DNA of 64,000 nucleotides from the NCBI GenBank assembly GCA_013176395.1, contig JABMLP010000022.1, positions 992,001 through 1,056,000 on the forward strand, in the 5' to 3' direction. Each line of letters begins with the position of its first letter. Position 1 is the stretch's first letter. The translations under genes were made by a program, and so were the position numbers. The notes below the pieces were generated by a model. It saw only the letters and a program-made list of their open reading frames with translations, did not search any database and was not told the origin of the DNA. This document shows positions 21,077-32,800 of this stretch, in pieces. The DNA is from Venturia oleaginea (taxonomy: Eukaryota > Ascomycota > Dothideomycetes > Venturiales > Venturiaceae).

Positions 21077-21679
21077 GTGTGGCAAGGGGAGATGTGTCAA
21101 AGCGAACGATATGAGAGACAATGCCGACTGAAGCAGTGCTTTCAGTGCTACAAATACGGCCACATAGGAACTCAATGCAAAGCAGCGAAAACATGTGGCT
21201 ACTGTGCGCAAGAACATAGTTCTAGGGACTGCCCTTCGAAGACTGGACAGACCACACCTAGGAAATGCGCCAACTGCCAGGGAGCCCATGAAGCATGGAG
21301 TCAACAATGCCCAACTAGGAAGGAGGAACTCACTCGAACAAAGGCAGCGTACGCGAACAGACCTCGGTATCACCCTACGATGTTCACCTGTGATGAAATA
21401 CCTATTCAAAATTCCGCCCGAGAACCTCCTGGAAGAACGAGGTCAACCACAGACCTGACCTCACGCCAAGGGCCAAGGACCAGAGGGATGCAACTATTAC
21501 CTGGAAATGGACAAAAGAGACCTGCTCCAGGAGACAAGGAGAACGAAGGATCACACCAGAGTCAAAGGCCACAAAGAGCAACGAAGATGTCGAGGAGGGC
21601 GCTTGAGGCGCTAGAGGGCAATACCCTAACATGTAGAAACACACAATACATGGAAATCGATGAGGACTCGGATCTATGA
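21077..21679 (+). CDS. LINE ORF1, C-terminal part with three zinc knuckles
   Basis: The 5' end is missing, so no native start exists. Three CCHC-type knuckles stand in a row: CFQCYKYGHIGTQC, CGYCAQEHSSRDC and CANCQGAHEAWSQQC, followed by a basic, Pro/Gln-rich tail. ORF1 proteins bind the LINE RNA. Its TGA stop overlaps the ATG of ORF2 (ATGA at 21676-21679), which suggests coupled termination and re-initiation. Confidence 0.8.
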   Translation: MWQGEMCQSERYERQCRLKQCFQCYKYGHIGTQCKAAKTCGYCAQEHSSRDCPSKTGQTTPRKCANCQGAHEAWSQQCPTRKEELTRTKAAYANRPRYHPTMFTCDEIPIQNSAREPPGRTRSTTDLTSRQGPRTRGMQLLPGNGQKRPAPGDKENEGSHQSQRPQRATKMSRRALEALEGNTLTCRNTQYMEIDEDSDL

Positions 21680-24600
21680 AAGAGAAGGACCAACTTAATA
21701 TACTACAGTACAACGTACGCAAATCAAGGGATACGGTTATGGCAACTCTACTCCGTGATCCAAGAGTAGCAGAATACGATATTATTGCTATCCAAGAACC
21801 GTGGCGCAACCCCTTCATGTCGACAACACACCACCCAGCGAAGAATATATTCCACTTATACTATCCGACAACGAACAAGGAGGATGGCCCAGCAAGGGTG
21901 TGTTTCTTTGTCAACAAAAGGCTAGACCACGGCAGCCTGCAATTCGAACAGCACACAAGAGACGTCTGCTCATTGAGAATCAGTATCAGCAATGGCGATC
22001 AAACAGAAAACGAGCTGGTAATACACAACGTCTACAATACGGTCCAAAACATGCCAAACCGCATCAGCTCACTGCCGACCCTAAGAGCTCGATTGGAGGA
22101 ACACGCGCTGAAAGAACAGATGGTATTAGGCGACTTGAACTTACACCATAGAATGTGGGGCGGAGCGCAGGTCGCACACGAAGACCGAGAAGCGGAAGAA
22201 CTTATCGAAATTATGGAGAGATTTGATATGTCAAGCATGCTGCAGCCCGGAACGGTAACGTACGAAGAAGGCAGCAGCAGGACGACGATTGATATGTGCT
22301 GGATGACATTAGGCTTGATTGACAGGACCATCAGTAGCAGAGTAGACAGAGAGCTAGACCACGACTCAGACCACCTCCCCATCAGCATCATACTGGATCT
22401 CCGGACGCGCTCCACGGAAATCAGGCCAGGATGCAACTGGAAACTCCTAGACTGCAAGGAGTTCTGCGGGACGCTCAGAGACACCCTACCGGCACGAAGG
22501 AGACCAAGGACGAAAGCAGCGCTAGACATGTACACGATGGAGTTAGTCAAAGCGATCAAAGATGCAGCAGCGAAGACAATTCCCCTCACAAGACCATGCA
22601 CCAAGGCGAAAGAGGGATGGGACGGAACATGATCGAGAGCATTGGCAGATACAAAACGTCTAAGGCGCATACACGAGAGAAGACACACGGAGGAGACATG
22701 GGAAAACTACCGCGAGGCGAGGAACCACAAGACACGGACGATCAAGAAGGCGCTTCGGCAAGCACACAGAGACCGCGTAGAAATGGCAGCAAGCTCCACT
22801 GAATCCCTCTGGAAAATAGCCAAGTGGGCGCGCAATAGAGAAAGCCAGCCCCCAAGTGTGACGCCAATTATCAAGTGTCCGACGACCGGCAACCAGGCTA
22901 CTACACCCTCGGCAAAAACGATTCTCCTTCGGGACGCCTTCTTCCCAGCACCGCCAGAAGCAGACCTCGACGATCTACAGGATGCAAGATATGATGATTG
23001 TATACCAATGCCAAACGTTACTGAGAAGGAGGTACTGGACGCAATACAAGCAGCGTCACCCTTCAAGGCCCCGGGACCGGATGGGATCCCAAACAAGGCC
23101 TTGCAGACGGCATCTTATATGTTGGTGGGACACCTGGCGACAATCATGAACCAGAGCCTACAACTGGGCCACTACCCGACACATTTCCAAAGCTCGACCA
23201 CGGTAGTGCTACGCAAACCAGGGAAGGACGACTACTCGACTCCAAAGGCATACCGACCTATTGCGCTCCTGAATACGATTGGCAAGGCCATGGACGCAGT
23301 AATCGCTAAGAGACTTAGCTACCTGGTGGAAACACACCAAGTCATCCCAAGGATGCACATGGGAGGCAGGAAGTTAAGGTCAACGGAACACGCACTACAC
23401 GCTGTAATCGAGAGAATCTACAACGCTTGGAACAACGGAAAAGGACAAGTCGCTAGCCTGCTGCTCCTTGACGTGTCAGGCGCCTTCGACAACGTATCCC
23501 ACAAGAGACTCCTACACAATCTTCGGAAAAGAAAGGTTGATGAGAGAACAGTACGATGGATTGCTAGCTTCCTGAGCGATAGACGCACGCGAATTGTCAT
23601 CGATGGCTACGAATCTGACGAGTACACGGTCGAGACTGGGGTACCACAGGGATCGCCCCTATCCCCCATCTTATACATATTCTACAACTCTGACCTTATT
23701 GAGCAATGCGACTCAGGCGACGATACTGCAGCTACAGGCTATATCGATGACGCAGCCATACTTACATGGGGCAACACAACAGAAGAAACGTGCAAGAAAC
23801 TCGAAAACGCGCTGGAAAAGGCAAACTGTTGGGCAAAGACACATGCATCAAAATTCGCCCCAGAAAAGTTCCAACTGACACACTTCACAAGAAGACGCAC
23901 CCGTATAAACACACAACAGCCCGTTCAAACGGCATGGGGATGCATTGCGCCTAAGACAACGTGCAAATATCTAGGCGTGACGCTAGACAGCAAACTCCAA
24001 TGGAAGGAACACATCGAAGAAATCAAGCGGAAAACTACAAAAACAGTGAACGCACTGTGCTCTCTGGGCAGCTCAACATGGGGCGTCAGTCTGCTAGATA
24101 TGCGAAAAATCTACCGCGGAGTAGTAGTCCCTCAGATGATGTACGCGTGTTCAATCTGGTCGAATTCAGGAATGAGGGGAAAACCATACACGAGAAAAAC
24201 GCTTGACACACTTCAGTCAATCCAAGCACGTGCAGCACGAATTATCTGTGGAGCGTTCAAAGCGACATCCAGAGTCGCCCTCGACATAGAGACCTACCTG
24301 CTCCCAGTCGAACAACAAATCTGGAAACACAACACTGAAACCCTCAGCCGTATACTCACGTGCCAAGACCTCCCTAAACTGCTAGATACTCAATTCGGAG
24401 AACCAAGGTCAAGACAACGAGCAAGCTACGATAGCCCATTATACAACATATATCGAGACGCCGAAGAGAAAGGAGCAGCAAATCTCGACAAGCGAGAGAC
24501 AATCCCGCCGTTCGTAGCAGCACCATGGTGGCAAGGCCCAAAGACACATATCGCACCAAGCGATGAAGCGGCACACTCTGAGCACGACTCCGTCACTAGA

Positions 24601-25557
24601 GTCGAGGGTAATATTTGCATCTATACAGATGGGAGTAGCATAGACGGACATACAGGAGCTGCAGCAGTCTGGCCGCTGAAAAGACAGACGAGAAGCACGT
24701 ATATGGGCCCTGAGACGACCTCCACGGTGTACGCAGCTGAACTTCAAGGAATAAATCTAGCGCTGCATATGGTTCAAACAGACATCGAGGCAGGAAACGA
24801 ACGGAGAGACATCAATATCTTCACCGACAACCAGGCAGCGATACGCTCGCTGACAAGGCCGGAAGGCCGATCAGGAGCATACATTGTCAAGCGGGTTGTA
24901 CAACGGATCACACAACTTCACGAGTACGGAGCTATCGTGAACATCCGATGGATCCCTGCCCACGAGGGAATTGACGGGAACGAGGCCGCTGACCAAGCCG
25001 CCAGGGAGGCCACTGGATGGAGAGAAGACGGAGAGAAAGGACCAAGAGCTGATATGCCACCGGAACTGTACCCGCTAAGAACGACAATCAAGACGTGGTG
25101 CTGGAAGGTAGTGAATAAACAATGGTTGACTAGCTGGAAATCCGAGACAAAGGGGAAAGCCACGAGGAGATACACACCTAAGCCTACTAAAAGGGTGCTC
25201 CAACTCCATCAAGACCGGAGCAAGCGAGAAAGTGCGATCCTCGTACAGATGAGAACTGAAAAGATAGGGCTCAAGGCCTTCCTCTTCAGCCGACGTGTCC
25301 AAGGTATCCCAGACTCTAGGTGTGACTGCCGTGAAGGGATGCAGACCGTAGCCCATATCCTCCTGGAATGCCGCAAGTTCCGGGACATCCGGAGAGACGA
25401 GTTGGGCCGCTTCCCAGGACGAAACAACCTCCGGAATATCTTGACTACGCATAAGTTAGCCACAAAAGCTATCAGATTCATGGAACAGACGCGGGTCCTT
25501 GGGCATAGTGGGATCGAAAACGCGCAGACGACGCTGAGCATTGAGGGGAGACTGTAG
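21676..25557 (+). pseudogene. LINE ORF2: endonuclease, reverse transcriptase, RNase H
   Basis: One frame of about 1,293 codons broken by TGA at 22630-22632. Order: apurinic-type endonuclease (AIQEPW, GDLNLHHRMWGG, SDHLPISI), reverse transcriptase (KAPGPDGIPNK, LLLLDVSGAFDNV, GVPQGSPLSPILY, YIDDAAI), RNase H (IYTDGSSIDGHTGAAAVW, AAELQGINLAL, INIFTDNQAAI, HEGIDGNEAADQAA) and a C-terminal CDCREG...HILLEC zinc-binding motif. The lone stop could be a C-to-T change of a CGA codon. Apart from it all catalytic motifs are intact. Confidence 0.88.
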
Positions 25558-25860
25558 GTAGACGGAAAGCGAAATATGAGGCATTGCCTCCCGGAATCTA
25601 GATAGCACAGATGTACTGGTAGAACAACCGATATTTACAAGAGCCATTGGGCATTTGGAAATAGTGGTTGAGGGAAAAGAGGGGGGATCGAGGGGATAGC
25701 TGGTCTTGTTTTGGTAAGCAGGGCGAAGTGGGACGTGGTAGATCATATCACGTGTCGGCTGTCTGATGAAGTCCCCCTAACCGGGCATAGCTGCGTGATT
25801 TAGCGGCTGCAACCGAGTAGGATAAAATCAATCAATCAATCAATCAACCTTCAAGAAGGC

Positions 25861-25965
25861 CAAATCAGACCCGTGGATATCATTTAGGCTGTTCAATCCC
25901 AAGCAAAAACGCGTAGCAAACACCCCTTCGCTCTGAATTTCATTGGTTGCACCAAGGCGACCGTA
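25861..25965 (-). other. Remnant of gypsy interior split by two LINE insertions
   Basis: Removing the LINE at 21069-25847 and the LINE-derived element at 25966-27570, with one copy of each duplication, joins 21047-21068, this segment and 27586-27609 into one short stretch next to the 192-bp LTR. It is most likely the 3' end of that gypsy element. Confidence 0.5.
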
Positions 25966-27570
25966 AAAAACAGCACACACAGCGAGAACTCAATTTTTGG
26001 AATTTACAGAAGTATCATCTAAAGATCATCAAAACACCTCTGCCAGTGGCCGCTCCGGCCTCTAGAGGCCATCGCGCGTCCCTCAGCGTCGATGAGATAT
26101 CTCTAGAGTCGCCGTCGCGGCCACGGCAGAGCAAGCAGACGAATACATGAGCAAGCTACACGAACGATGCGTCCACCAAAGACAACAGCAACCATCTAGT
26201 CACTATCTCCCGGCTAGTCCATCACCCCAGATGACACTGCAACGCTCCGAGTCGACGAGTCACTGCTAGAACGGCAATACCTTCAACACAACTCAAACAC
26301 CAGACGCCCGGTGCGCAACAATCGGCACCACACACCACTGCAACGACTAGACAACCTCTCCCAACGTCTTGGCAAACCGTCCTGCTACAAGCTGTTGCCC
26401 AAAGCCTTGAGCCTCTCCCCAAACTGTTGCCTCCCAGTTATGGCATTGGCAAGAGTAGGTGCGCGACACAGTAAGTAGTAAGGACGCATAGAAGGAGCCT
26501 ATTGGCGGCAAATCCCCTCCCTGTAAGCTAGCAGACGTAGCCTTGAGCCTCTCCCCAGACTGTTGCGTCCCAGTTATGGCATTGGCAAGAGTAGGTGCGC
26601 GATATAGCAAGCAGGGAGAGCGACTAGCAGCAGATAGGCTCCGACTATAAGACGACAGGTCTACAACACAATCGGTGCGACACGATACGGCAGCTGCTAG
26701 AGAACCTCATCTACTATCGTCTCCGCAAACCGTCCTGCTGCAAGCTGATGTTCAGAGCCTTGAGCCTCTCCCCAAACTGTTGCGTCCCAGTTATGGCATT
26801 GGCAAGAGTAGGTGCGCAACACAGTAAGCAGTAAGGACGTATAGAAGGAGCTTATTGGCGGCAAATCCCCTCCCTACAAGCCAGCAGACGTAGCCTTGAG
26901 CCTCTCCCCAGACTGTTGCGTCCCAGTTATGGCATTGGCAAGAGTAGGAGCGCGATATAGCAAGTAGGGAGAGCGACTAGCAGCAGGTAGGCTCCGACTA
27001 TAAGACGGCAGGTCTATAGCACGATCGGCGCCATACAATACGGCAGCTACCAGACAGCCTCGTCCACGGGCATACCCGGAGTATCACACCCAAGCAGCGA
27101 AATCACGACTACGATGGTTACTATTGTCTCCAGCATCACACAACCAAATACACCGCCGCATAGGAATCTGGTGCAAGGCAACTTTCACAAGCAGAAACAT
27201 ACTTAGGGAACCCATTGGCCTTGAGGGATAAGGCGAAACAGATAGACAAAGCTGAGCATTAGAGGGAGACTGTAGGTAGAAGGATAGCGAAACACGAGGC
27301 ATTGCCTCTTGAGTCTACATAGCACAGATATACTAGCAGAATACCCAGTATCTACAAGAGCCAGCGGGCATTTGGAGATACTGGTTAAGGGAAAAGAGGG
27401 AGGACGGAGGGGACAGCTGGTCTTGTTTCAGTGAACGGGGCGAAGTGGGGCGCGGTGGATTATGTAATCTATCACGTGTCGGCTGTCTGATGAAGTCCTC
27501 CTAACCGGACATAGCTGCCTGATTAAGCGGCTGCAACCGAGTAGGATAAAATCAATCAATCAATCAATCA
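25966..27570 (+). mobile_element. Short LINE-derived non-autonomous element
   Basis: Flanked by a perfect 15-bp duplication ACCAAGGCGACCGTA at 25951-25965 and 27571-27585. Its last ~320 bp match the 3' end of the LINE (from the TGTAGGTAGA... segment through the GATAAAATCAATCA tail). The first ~1.3 kb contain no reverse transcriptase but tandem repeats and small frames (one ends SLESPSRPRQSKQTNT). It looks like a LINE 5' region joined directly to the 3' UTR, moved by the LINE machinery. Confidence 0.75.
26372..27060 (+). repeat. Tandem repeat, about 353-bp period, nearly two copies
   Basis: GCAAACCGTCCTGCT recurs at 26372 and 26725. Each unit holds two copies of a shorter block starting CTTGAGCCTCTCCCC and containing GTTATGGCATTGGCAAGAG, so that block occurs four times. 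Confidence 0.75.
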
Positions 27571-27609
27571 ACCAAGGCGACCGTAGGGAGCGAAAAATTT
27601 GAGCAAAAT

Positions 27610-28117
27610 TGTTACGGGGAACTCGTTTCTCAACACAGTTGATTATGTCAAGACCTTCTTGACCCCTGTGTCCTCTTGTTCTGGTCCGCGGGTTTGAGGT
27701 AAGGGCAATATCAGTCTGGAAGTACTTACCTTAAGTACCTTCCCTTGCTCAGGTTCTTTGAAGGCTCACTAGATTCTAGCCGTTCGATGTATCTCCCAAT
27801 TCAATTGTCGTCTAACCGATTTGATCCTCAGATCAATCCTGAACGCTTGTCGGTTAGTATGAAGGTTGGGGGTGGGCTTGCTTCGTGTGCATATGACTTT
27901 TGTGCTTGATTGTATCTAAGTAAAATGTCACAGGCTATGGCCTAGATTGTGGTTCTCGGCTATGCCCTCAACCTTTGGAAACTTCTGGAAGATTCCACAA
28001 CCCCACCACCACTGATTATAAAACCATGTATTCTAGTCTTTCTCTCTTTTCTTGAAGTTTGTAATACTCGTCAATCAGGATAGTCAATTGAAAAACATAT
28101 CGACTACGCCTCTCACA
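27610..28117 (+). repeat. 5' LTR of gypsy element G4
   Basis: 508 bp from TGTTACGGGG to CTCTCACA. A TATA-like ATTATAAAA lies at 28015-28023, and GAAGTTTGTAAT at 28054-28065 is the predicted transcript start, because its complement forms the primer-binding site just after the LTR. The boundary is inferred from TG...CA ends and the primer site. Confidence 0.7.
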
Positions 28118-28119
28118 TT

Positions 28120-28131
28120 ATTACAAACTTC
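28120..28131 (+). promoter_or_regulatory. Self-priming primer-binding site of G4
   Basis: ATTACAAACTTC is the exact complement of 28054-28065 in the LTR and lies 2 bases after the LTR end. Confidence 0.65.
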
Positions 28132-28207
28132 CGTTACGGACGTACAACCAGAACCTTTCTAAGCATCCCAAAGTCAGCAGCGCTTGTCACCGAGACAGCG
28201 ATCCCAG

Positions 28208-28595
28208 TAGCGTCCTTCACAGAGTTGGACAAACAGCGCCCTTCACAAGAGTTGGACGAGCAGCGGCCTTCACAGAGTTGGCCAATTGAGTCGTGTCCTT
28301 CACAGAGTTGGACAAACAGCGCCCTTCACAAGAGTTGGACAAGCAGCGGCCTTCACAGAGTTGGCCAATTGAGTCGTGTCCTTCACAGAGTTGGACAAAC
28401 AGCGCCCTTCACAAGAGTTGGACAAGCAGCGGCCTTCACAGAGTTGGACAAACAGCGCCCTTTACAAGAGTCGGACAAGCAGCGGCCTTCATAGAGCTGG
28501 CCAAATGAGTTGTGTCCTTCACAGAGTTGGACAAACAGCGCCCTTCACAAGAGTCGGACAAGCAGCGGCCTTCACAGAGTTGGCCAATTGAGTCA
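28208..28595 (+). repeat. Minisatellite in the G4 leader
   Basis: About 4.5 imperfect units of roughly 83 bp built from CTTCACAGAGTTGGACAAAC, ACAAGAGTTGGACAAGCAGC and CACAGAGTTGGCCAATTGAG blocks. It lies between the primer site and gag. The last unit is open in the gag frame, but no ATG precedes 28602. Confidence 0.8.
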
Positions 28596-28601
28596 CGCAA
28601 G

Positions 28602-29615
28602 ATGTCAACAGATGGAATTCCCCAAATATCCATGGATAGCAAACCTTGCCATAGTCTTCCCCATCCTCCGATATTCAACGGAACAAAGTCACAATGGCGC
28701 GGTTGGAAGTTGGAAATTGAGGGGAAGATTGAAGAAGATGCCAACGCTTTTGGCAACGTCAGGTCCCGGCTACGGCACATTTTCTCGCGCTTAAAAGGAG
28801 CTGCAAGAACAAAAATTACCACTTTCTATGAGTTGGAGCTTAGAAAGGTTACCCCAAGCCCTCAAGCGTTGATTAGCCGTTTAGACCTCTTATATGGAGA
28901 GCGCAACCGCAAAGACAAGGCCATCCAGGCTCTCCACACAATTCGTCAAAGGAAGGATGAATCTTTTACAACATTTTACCCACGATTTGAGAAAGAGATT
29001 GCAAATGCAGAAGCAGAATCTTGGGAAGATTCTTCAAAAATTTCTTATCTCCGGAATGCTCTTCACCCAAAGTTAAAAACTCATTTGATTGGAGCAAGCA
29101 GCTCTGATTTTGAGCATTATACAGCTTTTGCTACAAAATGTGAAGAGGTCAGCAATCAAATGGAACTATTTGGAGAATGGACAATGGGTACCCAAAGAGA
29201 GAACAATAGCCAACAAGCTACAAACGCTCGATTGCCTCTGCCAAAAGTTACTACCAGCAGAGAAAACATGATGGAATGGGAACCCACAACCCCTATCCAA
29301 GTCAATTCAGCACGCAGTCAAAGGAATGTCAATGGGTTTCCTTCAAAACGACCAATGGACCAGGCCTTGTTAGGAAAGCGAGCTAAATGGGTTGAGAAGT
29401 CAGAGATAGACAAGCAACGCAATGAAGGAAGATGCCTCCGCTGTGGAAGAGATTACTGTCGTATTGAGCGATGTCCCTTAGCAGCAGCAATACCTCCATC
29501 TGCCCAAACTAGCTCAAATACCTCAGTGTCGCGAACAAAGGTCACAGAAGCAACTATTGAAGAAGAGAAGGAAACATATGACCAATCGGGACACGCAGAA
29601 GTTGCAGCAGAATGG
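28602..29615 (+). CDS. G4 gag, 3' end lost
   Basis: Starts MSTDGIPQ. A retrotransposon gag region (FNGTKSQWRGWKLEIEGKI, LDLLYGERNRKDKA, FYPRFEKEI) is followed by a basic region and a CCHC-like knuckle CLRCGRDYCRIERC in which Cys stands at the usual His position. At 29616 the frame runs into the LTR of G1, which adds 12 spurious residues before a stop at 29654. The rest of G4 is not found in the window. Confidence 0.75.
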
Positions 29616-29848
29616 TGTCACGGGAGCAATAGAAGCAGTCGTAGATCACGTTGACAAATGATTAGCCGTGCTAGCTATAAGCGGGCGTGATAGAAGTCAA
29701 TGGTAGTATCGTTCTAAGGATCAAAACATTGCGTGAAGAATCTAAGTACAGGGAGGAATCGCAAGGTATATATGGGATTCCTTGGTTCGTGCGCTGAAGT
29801 CACGTGTATACCAGTTCATGGTAACATTCTCAGTGTCACTCCGTGACA
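29616..29848 (-). repeat. 3' LTR of G1
   Basis: 233 bp. It differs from 34765-34997 only at two adjacent bases near 29641. Confidence 0.85.
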
Positions 29849-29887
29849 GTACCCCCCTCTTAAACGGAAAAGAAAAGAAGTAACCAA

Positions 29888-32800
29888 TCAATGGGGGACT
29901 ACTTTCTCCGGATGCTCTCTTTCGAATTTGGCTGCTGCAGCTGTATCCCATATTTCGTAAGCTGGTTCCCATGTCTCTTCATCATATCCTTGCCATGATA
30001 CTAAATACTCGTGGCGTCGTCGTCTCTTATTGTATCGAGAGTCGTTGACTCTCTCAACGAGGTATTCCTGTTCGCCGTCGATTTCGACTGGCGGCGGTGG
30101 TTCCTGAATCTGTCCGGGTAAGGCTTCGTCATCGTAGACAGGTCGAAGTAAGGAGGTATGGAAAACGGGGTGTATCTTTATACTTGTAGGGAGTTCAAGT
30201 CGGTACGCGTGAGAGGAGATAACTTTCTCTATTCGGAACGGGCCAGCAGACTTCCAGTCGAGTTTCTTAGCTGGTCTTCGGGTTTTCACATTTCGGATAT
30301 CTAGCATAACGGAGTCGCCAACTTGATAGGCGGGTGCCGGGTGACGTCGTCGGTTTGCTTTCTCTTCGTAGACTGCTTGGGCCCATTTCATCTCGTCGTG
30401 CAGGAACATCTCAACGTCTTTCATATCTTCGACGAATTTATGAACATCTTGGACTTGTTGTCGTTGGTAAGCTGGCCGTGTTATTCCGGTAGGGGGCTCG
30501 AATCCCATTCTCGGGTGTTGGCCACTATTGGCTAGGAACGGTGTTATTCCTGTCGTCTCCGAGGCGGTATTGTTTGCCTTAAACTCAGCCATTGGAGTCC
30601 AGCGGGCCCAGTCGTCTTGCAGGTAGGCTACGTAGGCACGGAAGTATTGTTCCATTACGGAATTCATTCGTTCAGTCTGTCCATCCGTCTCTGGGTGGAA
30701 GGCGGTAGACAAACGTGCTTCAATTTTCAATTGTTTCGTGAGTTCATCCCAGAAGGCGGACACGAACTGGCTGCCTCGATCGGACACGATCGTATCTGGG
30801 AGTCCGTGTAGTTTCCAAACGTGCGTAAGGAATAGCCGTGCTACGTCGGGTGCCTTAATCGAGGCGCAGGGAATAAAGTGAGTCATCTTGCTCAGTCTGT
30901 CGACGGCGACCATAACATTTGTGTAGCCTTCGGATTCGGGTAGTTCGATCACAAAGTCGACAGAGATGTCTTTCCATCTCTTCTCAGGTACAGGTAAGGG
31001 TTTCAACAGGCCGCTATATACTTCTCGGGAGGATTTCGAACGTTGACAGACGTGACAGCTTCGTACGAAGCGTCTGACAGAGTCGTACATCTGTGGCCAG
31101 TAGTACTGGCGGGACAGGACTTCCAAAGTCTTTGTAAGGCCTGGGTGACCGCCAACAGGAGATTCGTGGACGTAGCGAAGTAGCTTAACCTTCAGTTCGT
31201 CCGAACTAGGCAGGACAAGGCGGTCTCGGAAGTACAGGCGGTTGCCTCGGGCCTCACATTCTGAAAGACTGATTTTCTTCGATTTCCGAACTCCTTGTCG
31301 GAGGAAACCCAAGATCTCCTGGATAAACTCATCGTTTTCGTATTCGTCTTCGATAATTTGCTCAATCGACCTATCTGTATCAATAGGGTTTAGTTCTTTG
31401 AAAAGTTCGGGACGTAGGAGTGTTTGCTTTCGGTAGAGGCGGGCTTCTTCTTGAGCAGGTTGGTCTTGCGACCTCCGAGTTAGAGCGTCAGGTTTCTGTC
31501 ATTGTGCTCCTGGACGGTAGACGATAGAAAACTGGAAGCGGGAAAGGTATTCAGACCAGCGGGCTTGTCGGTGACTAAGTTGTTTCGTCGTACAGAAGTA
31601 CTGCAGGCTTTTATGATCGCTGAGGACCTTGATCGGAAAGGCGGCTCCTTCGAGTTCTGGACGCCACTGCTCGAAGCATCGGATGATAGCGAGCAGCTCT
31701 TTATCGTAGATCTCGTAGTTGCATTCTGCGGGCGATAGGCGGTGCGAGTAGTAAGCTACAGGATAGAGCTTCCCGTTAGATCCATATTGAGAGAGTACGC
31801 CTCCTGAGGCGTAATCGGACGAGTCGGCTTCCACAACACAGGCTAGTTCGGGGTCGAAGTGTCTTAGGATCGGTGCGGAAGTAAAGGCTTTTTTGAGAGC
31901 CTCAAAGGCTCTTTTGCAGGTTTCGTCGAACGTAAACATAACGTCCTTGCGAGTCAGTCTGACAAGAGGAGCAACGATTCGAGAGAAGTCGGATATGAAC
32001 CGTCTATAGAAATTGGCGAACCCAATAAAGGCACGGACGTCCTTTACGTTCAGAGGGTTCTTCCAACCGGTGATCGCTTCGATTTTCTTCGGGTCCATCC
32101 GGATCCCGTCTGTCGCGATGACAAGGCCAAGATAGAGGACTTCGGTCTTATGAAACTCGCACTTGTCGATATCAAGTTGGAGCCCAGCTTCGTGTAGGGC
32201 CTTCAGGATCAGTTCTACGTGGGTTCGGTGTTCGGAGAGGTTGTTGCTGTACACGAGGATATCGTCGATATATGCGGTGCAGAAGATATCGAGATACGGA
32301 CGGAGGACATCGTTTACGTAGTGTTGGAACGTACTCGGGGCGTTTGCAAGTCCGAAGGGCATAACGAGGTATTCGAAAAGGCCGTATCGTGTCCGGAAGG
32401 CTGTGAGCCATTCGTCTCCTTTGGCGATACGAAGGCGGTTAAATGCTGCGATAATATCGAGTTTTGTGTAATACTTCGCCTTGCTAAGGCGGTTCAGAGT
32501 TTCTTGGATCAATGGGAGCGGGTATCGATTCTTGATCGTAAGGGCGTTCAGAGCTCGGTAATCGACACAAAAGCGGAGGCCACCTCCAGGTTTCTTGACA
32601 AAGATTACAGGCGCGGCAGCGGGAGAGGAACTTGCTCGGATGAATCCTTTAGCGAGATGCTCGTCGAGGTACTTTCGTAGAACCTTGAGTTCGTTCTGAG
32701 ACATGCTGTATAGAGGTCCAAAGCCGGGTTGTTTACCGGGTTCGAGTTGGATCTTGTGGTCGTAGGATCGGTGGTCAGGGAGGACGTCGGATTTCTTCCG

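Larger units (their letters stand above)
21069..25847 (+). mobile_element. Tad/I-like LINE with RNase H, 5'-truncated
   Basis: The insertion is flanked by a 13-bp duplication CCTTCAAGAAGGC at 21056-21068 and 25848-25860. The 5' end is truncated inside ORF1; the 3' end is a tail of ATCA repeats (about 25825-25847). It contains the ORF1 remainder, a split ORF2 and a roughly 290-bp 3' UTR, which recurs at about 27247-27570. It landed in the 3' end of a gypsy element, right beside its polypurine tract. Confidence 0.87.

Noticed and set aside
28225..28591. Repeat proteins read from the G4 leader
   Set aside because: Three overlapping frames simply translate the minisatellite; no ATG in the gag frame precedes 28602.
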